Assembly: GCA_046757205.1 (NCBI GenBank)
Contig: JBHHXR010000181.1
Location: forward strand, 1 to 7,668
Direction: 5' to 3'
Source: JBHHXR01 sp046757205
GTDB taxonomy: Bacteria > Pseudomonadota > Alphaproteobacteria > Rhodobacterales > Rhodobacteraceae
DNA: 7,668 bases
Below the pieces are notes generated by a model. It was given only the letters and a program-made list of their open reading frames with translations, did no database searches and was not told where the DNA came from. Below are positions 6,114 through 7,668 of the stretch, piece after piece. Positions within the stretch are counted from its first letter, which is position 1, and every line of letters begins with the position of its first letter. A program made the position numbers and the translations under genes.

Positions 6114-7668
6114 CTATTGGGCGGGGATCACCTGGTCTCTTTCCGACAGTGGATGTTCGAGACGGCCGATCATCTCTTTCGGGCAGATTTGCCGGAACCT
6201 GGTCAGCGCCGCATCCCAGTTGCGCAGGATTTCCCTCGCGATCGGGCTGCCGGTCTCGGTCAGATGCGTTTCGATCAGGCCGCGAAGGACGCCTTCCCAA
6301 TGGCTCGATTCGACGGCCCGGGAAATAATCGACTGCGGATTCATCCGCGTCTCGACAACATCGTCGGGGTCGAAGACAAAGGCCATTCCGCCCGTCATGC
6401 CCGCGCCGAAATTGTCTCCGACCGAACCGAGGATGACGGCGACACCGCCGGTCATGTACTCGCAGCCGTTCGAGCCGCAGCCCTCGACCACGACCTCGGC
6501 GCCGGAGTTGCGCACGCAGAAACGTTCGCCGGCCTGGCCGCTGGCGAAAAGCCGTCCGGCGGTCGCGCCGTAAAGCACCGTGTTGCCGATGATCGTGTTG
6601 CTTTGCGGAACCAGCGGCGAGCCGAGTTCCGGTCGCACGACGATTGTCGCCCCCGACAGCCCCTTGCCCACGTAGTCGTTGGCGTCGCCCTCGACCTCGA
6701 TTTTCCGGCCGGGCGCCGCGACGGCGCCAAGGCTCTGGCCGGCGGAGCCGCTGAGCGTGATCGTCAGGTGGTCGGGCTGAAGCTCGTTGTTCATGCCAAA
6801 GCGTTTCACGATGTGCGAAGAGACCCGCGTGCCGACCGTGCGGTCCGTGTTCTGCACCGCATAGGAAAGCTGCATCTTCTCGCCGTCCTTGAAGAACGGC
6901 TCGGCGTCGGCGACGATCTGCGAGTCCAGCGTGTCGGGAACGAATTGCCGCGGCTTGTCGCGGTCGTAGACGATGTCGTGCCCGGCATCGACCGTGATCA
7001 GCAGCGGGTTGAGGTCGAGATCGTCGAGATGCGCCGCGCCGCGGCTGACCTGCGACAGCATATCGGCGCGGCCGACGATTTCGTTGAGGCTCCGGACGCC
7101 CAGCGACGCCAGGATTTCGCGCACTTCGTGGGCATAGAAGGTGATCAGATTCACCACCTTTTCCGGCGTACCGGTGAATTTCTCGCGCAATCGCGGGTCC
7201 TGCACGCAGATGCCCACGGGGCAAGTGTTCGACTGGCACTGGCGCACCATGATGCAGCCCATCGCGATCAGCGCCGCCGTGCCGATGCCGTATTCCTCGG
7301 CTCCGAGCATGGCAGCGGTCACGATGTCGCGGCCGGTCCGCAGGCCGCCATCGGTGCGCAGCGTCACCCGGTCGCGCAGATTGTTGAGGCTCAGCACCTG
7401 GTGTGTTTCGGCGACGCCCATTTCCCACGGCAGGCCGACGTATTTGATCGAAGTCATGGGGCTGGCGCCGGTGCCGCCGTTGTGCCCGGAGATCAGGATC
7501 ACGTCGGCCTTGGCCTTGGCGACGCCTGCGGCGATGGTGCCGACGCCGGACTGGCTGACCAGCTTGACGCAGACCTTGGCGCGCGGGTTGATCTGCTTGA
7601 GATCGTAGATCAACTGCGCCAGGTCCTCGATGGAATAGATGTCGTGGTGCGGCGGCGGCGAGATCAGC
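6114..7668 (-). CDS. gltB: Glutamate synthase (NADPH) large subunit, C-terminal part (5' end outside window)
   Basis: GltB carries the glutaminase and synthase sites of glutamate synthase, which makes two glutamates from glutamine and 2-oxoglutarate during ammonia assimilation. About 517 of the usual roughly 1,500 residues are visible. The frame enters at the right edge as LISPPPHHDIYSIEDLAQ, within the FMN-binding synthase domain, and continues through KLVSQSGVGTIAAGVAKA, ISGHNGGTGASP and LRTDGGLRTGRDI. The [3Fe-4S] cluster motif is Cx5Cx4C (cysteine codons at 7256-7254, 7238-7236 and 7223-7221). The glycine-repeat beta-helix domain (GXGXG) follows, with GSAGQSLGA, GNTVLYGATAGRLFASG, GCGSNGCEYMTGG and NFGAGMTGG. 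A short C-terminal tail ends at TAG, 6116-6114. The class II amidotransferase domain and start codon lie outside. No gltD follows downstream; a terminator and the Hint gene come next. GltD could lie beyond the right edge or elsewhere. No frameshift or key-residue loss is seen. Confidence 0.98.
   Translation of the reverse strand, partial: LISPPPHHDIYSIEDLAQLIYDLKQINPRAKVCVKLVSQSGVGTIAAGVAKAKADVILISGHNGGTGASPMTSIKYVGLPWEMGVAETHQVLSLNNLRDRVTLRTDGGLRTGRDIVTAAMLGAEEYGIGTAALIAMGCIMVRQCQSNTCPVGICVQDPRLREKFTGTPEKVVNLITFYAHEVREILASLGVRSLNEIVGRADMLSQVSRGAAHLDDLDLNPLLITVDAGHDIVYDRDKPRQFVPDTLDSQIVADAEPFFKDGEKMQLSYAVQNTDRTVGTRVSSHIVKRFGMNNELQPDHLTITLSGSAGQSLGAVAAPGRKIEVEGDANDYVGKGLSGATIVVRPELGSPLVPQSNTIIGNTVLYGATAGRLFASGQAGERFCVRNSGAEVVVEGCGSNGCEYMTGGVAVILGSVGDNFGAGMTGGMAFVFDPDDVVETRMNPQSIISRAVESSHWEGVLRGLIETHLTETGSPIAREILRNWDAALTRFRQICPKEMIGRLEHPLSERDQVIPAQ

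Noticed and set aside
4919..6328. A 469-codon plus-strand open frame opposite the Hint gene and the end of gltB
   Set aside because: It is a composition artefact opposite a Hint domain and GltB, both recognised by motifs, and its own product resembles nothing.
5905..7428. A 507-codon minus-strand frame overlapping gltB and the Hint gene start in another phase
   Set aside because: It is a frame-shadow of gltB with Arg-rich low-complexity content; the gltB frame holds the Fe-S and FMN-domain motifs.
1..7668. Search for tRNA, rRNA, CRISPR arrays, insertion sequences, direct-repeat attachment sites and phage genes
   Set aside because: I saw no cloverleaf, spaced repeats, transposase motifs or terminal inverted repeats by eye. 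The seven genes fill the window with short spacers.

Overview
The window comes from a GC-rich bacterial chromosome, most likely an alphaproteobacterium. That placement is an inference. It rests on the very high GC, the arginine/alanine-rich coding, a Hint_2-type protein with an N-terminus of the kind seen in Rhodobacterales and Rhodospirillales, and a monofunctional transglycosylase next to a short queG operon. No rRNA, tRNA or other marker is present to narrow it further.

All seven genes lie on the minus strand, so transcription runs from the right edge to the left. In transcription order they are: (1) the C-terminal third of the glutamate synthase large subunit, gltB, open at the right edge; (2) a 308-residue Hint-domain protein; (3) mtgA, a monofunctional peptidoglycan glycosyltransferase; (4) a glutathione S-transferase family protein; (5) queG, epoxyqueuosine reductase; (6) a YeeZ-like atypical SDR/epimerase-fold protein; (7) the N-terminal part of a Wzz-type polysaccharide co-polymerase fused to a tyrosine autokinase, open at the left edge just after its Walker A motif. 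Nothing longer than about 140 bases lacks a gene.

The genes form three or four blocks. gltB ends at a hairpin with a T-tract, so it is probably a separate transcription unit. The Hint gene and mtgA each have 118-139 bases of upstream spacer. GST, queG and yeeZ form a tight operon: 2 bases separate GST from queG, and a 4-base stop/start overlap joins queG to yeeZ, which starts with TTG. The Wzz-kinase gene follows after 90 bases that contain a perfect 13-bp dyad, and it probably opens a polysaccharide locus to the left.

Most of this is core metabolism and envelope biology: ammonia assimilation, tRNA modification, peptidoglycan and exopolysaccharide. The least understood gene is the Hint-domain protein, which joins a calcium-loop-like N-terminal region to an intein/Hedgehog-type fold lacking the C-terminal splice residues. 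I see no phage, transposon, CRISPR or defence island, and no convincing undescribed system.
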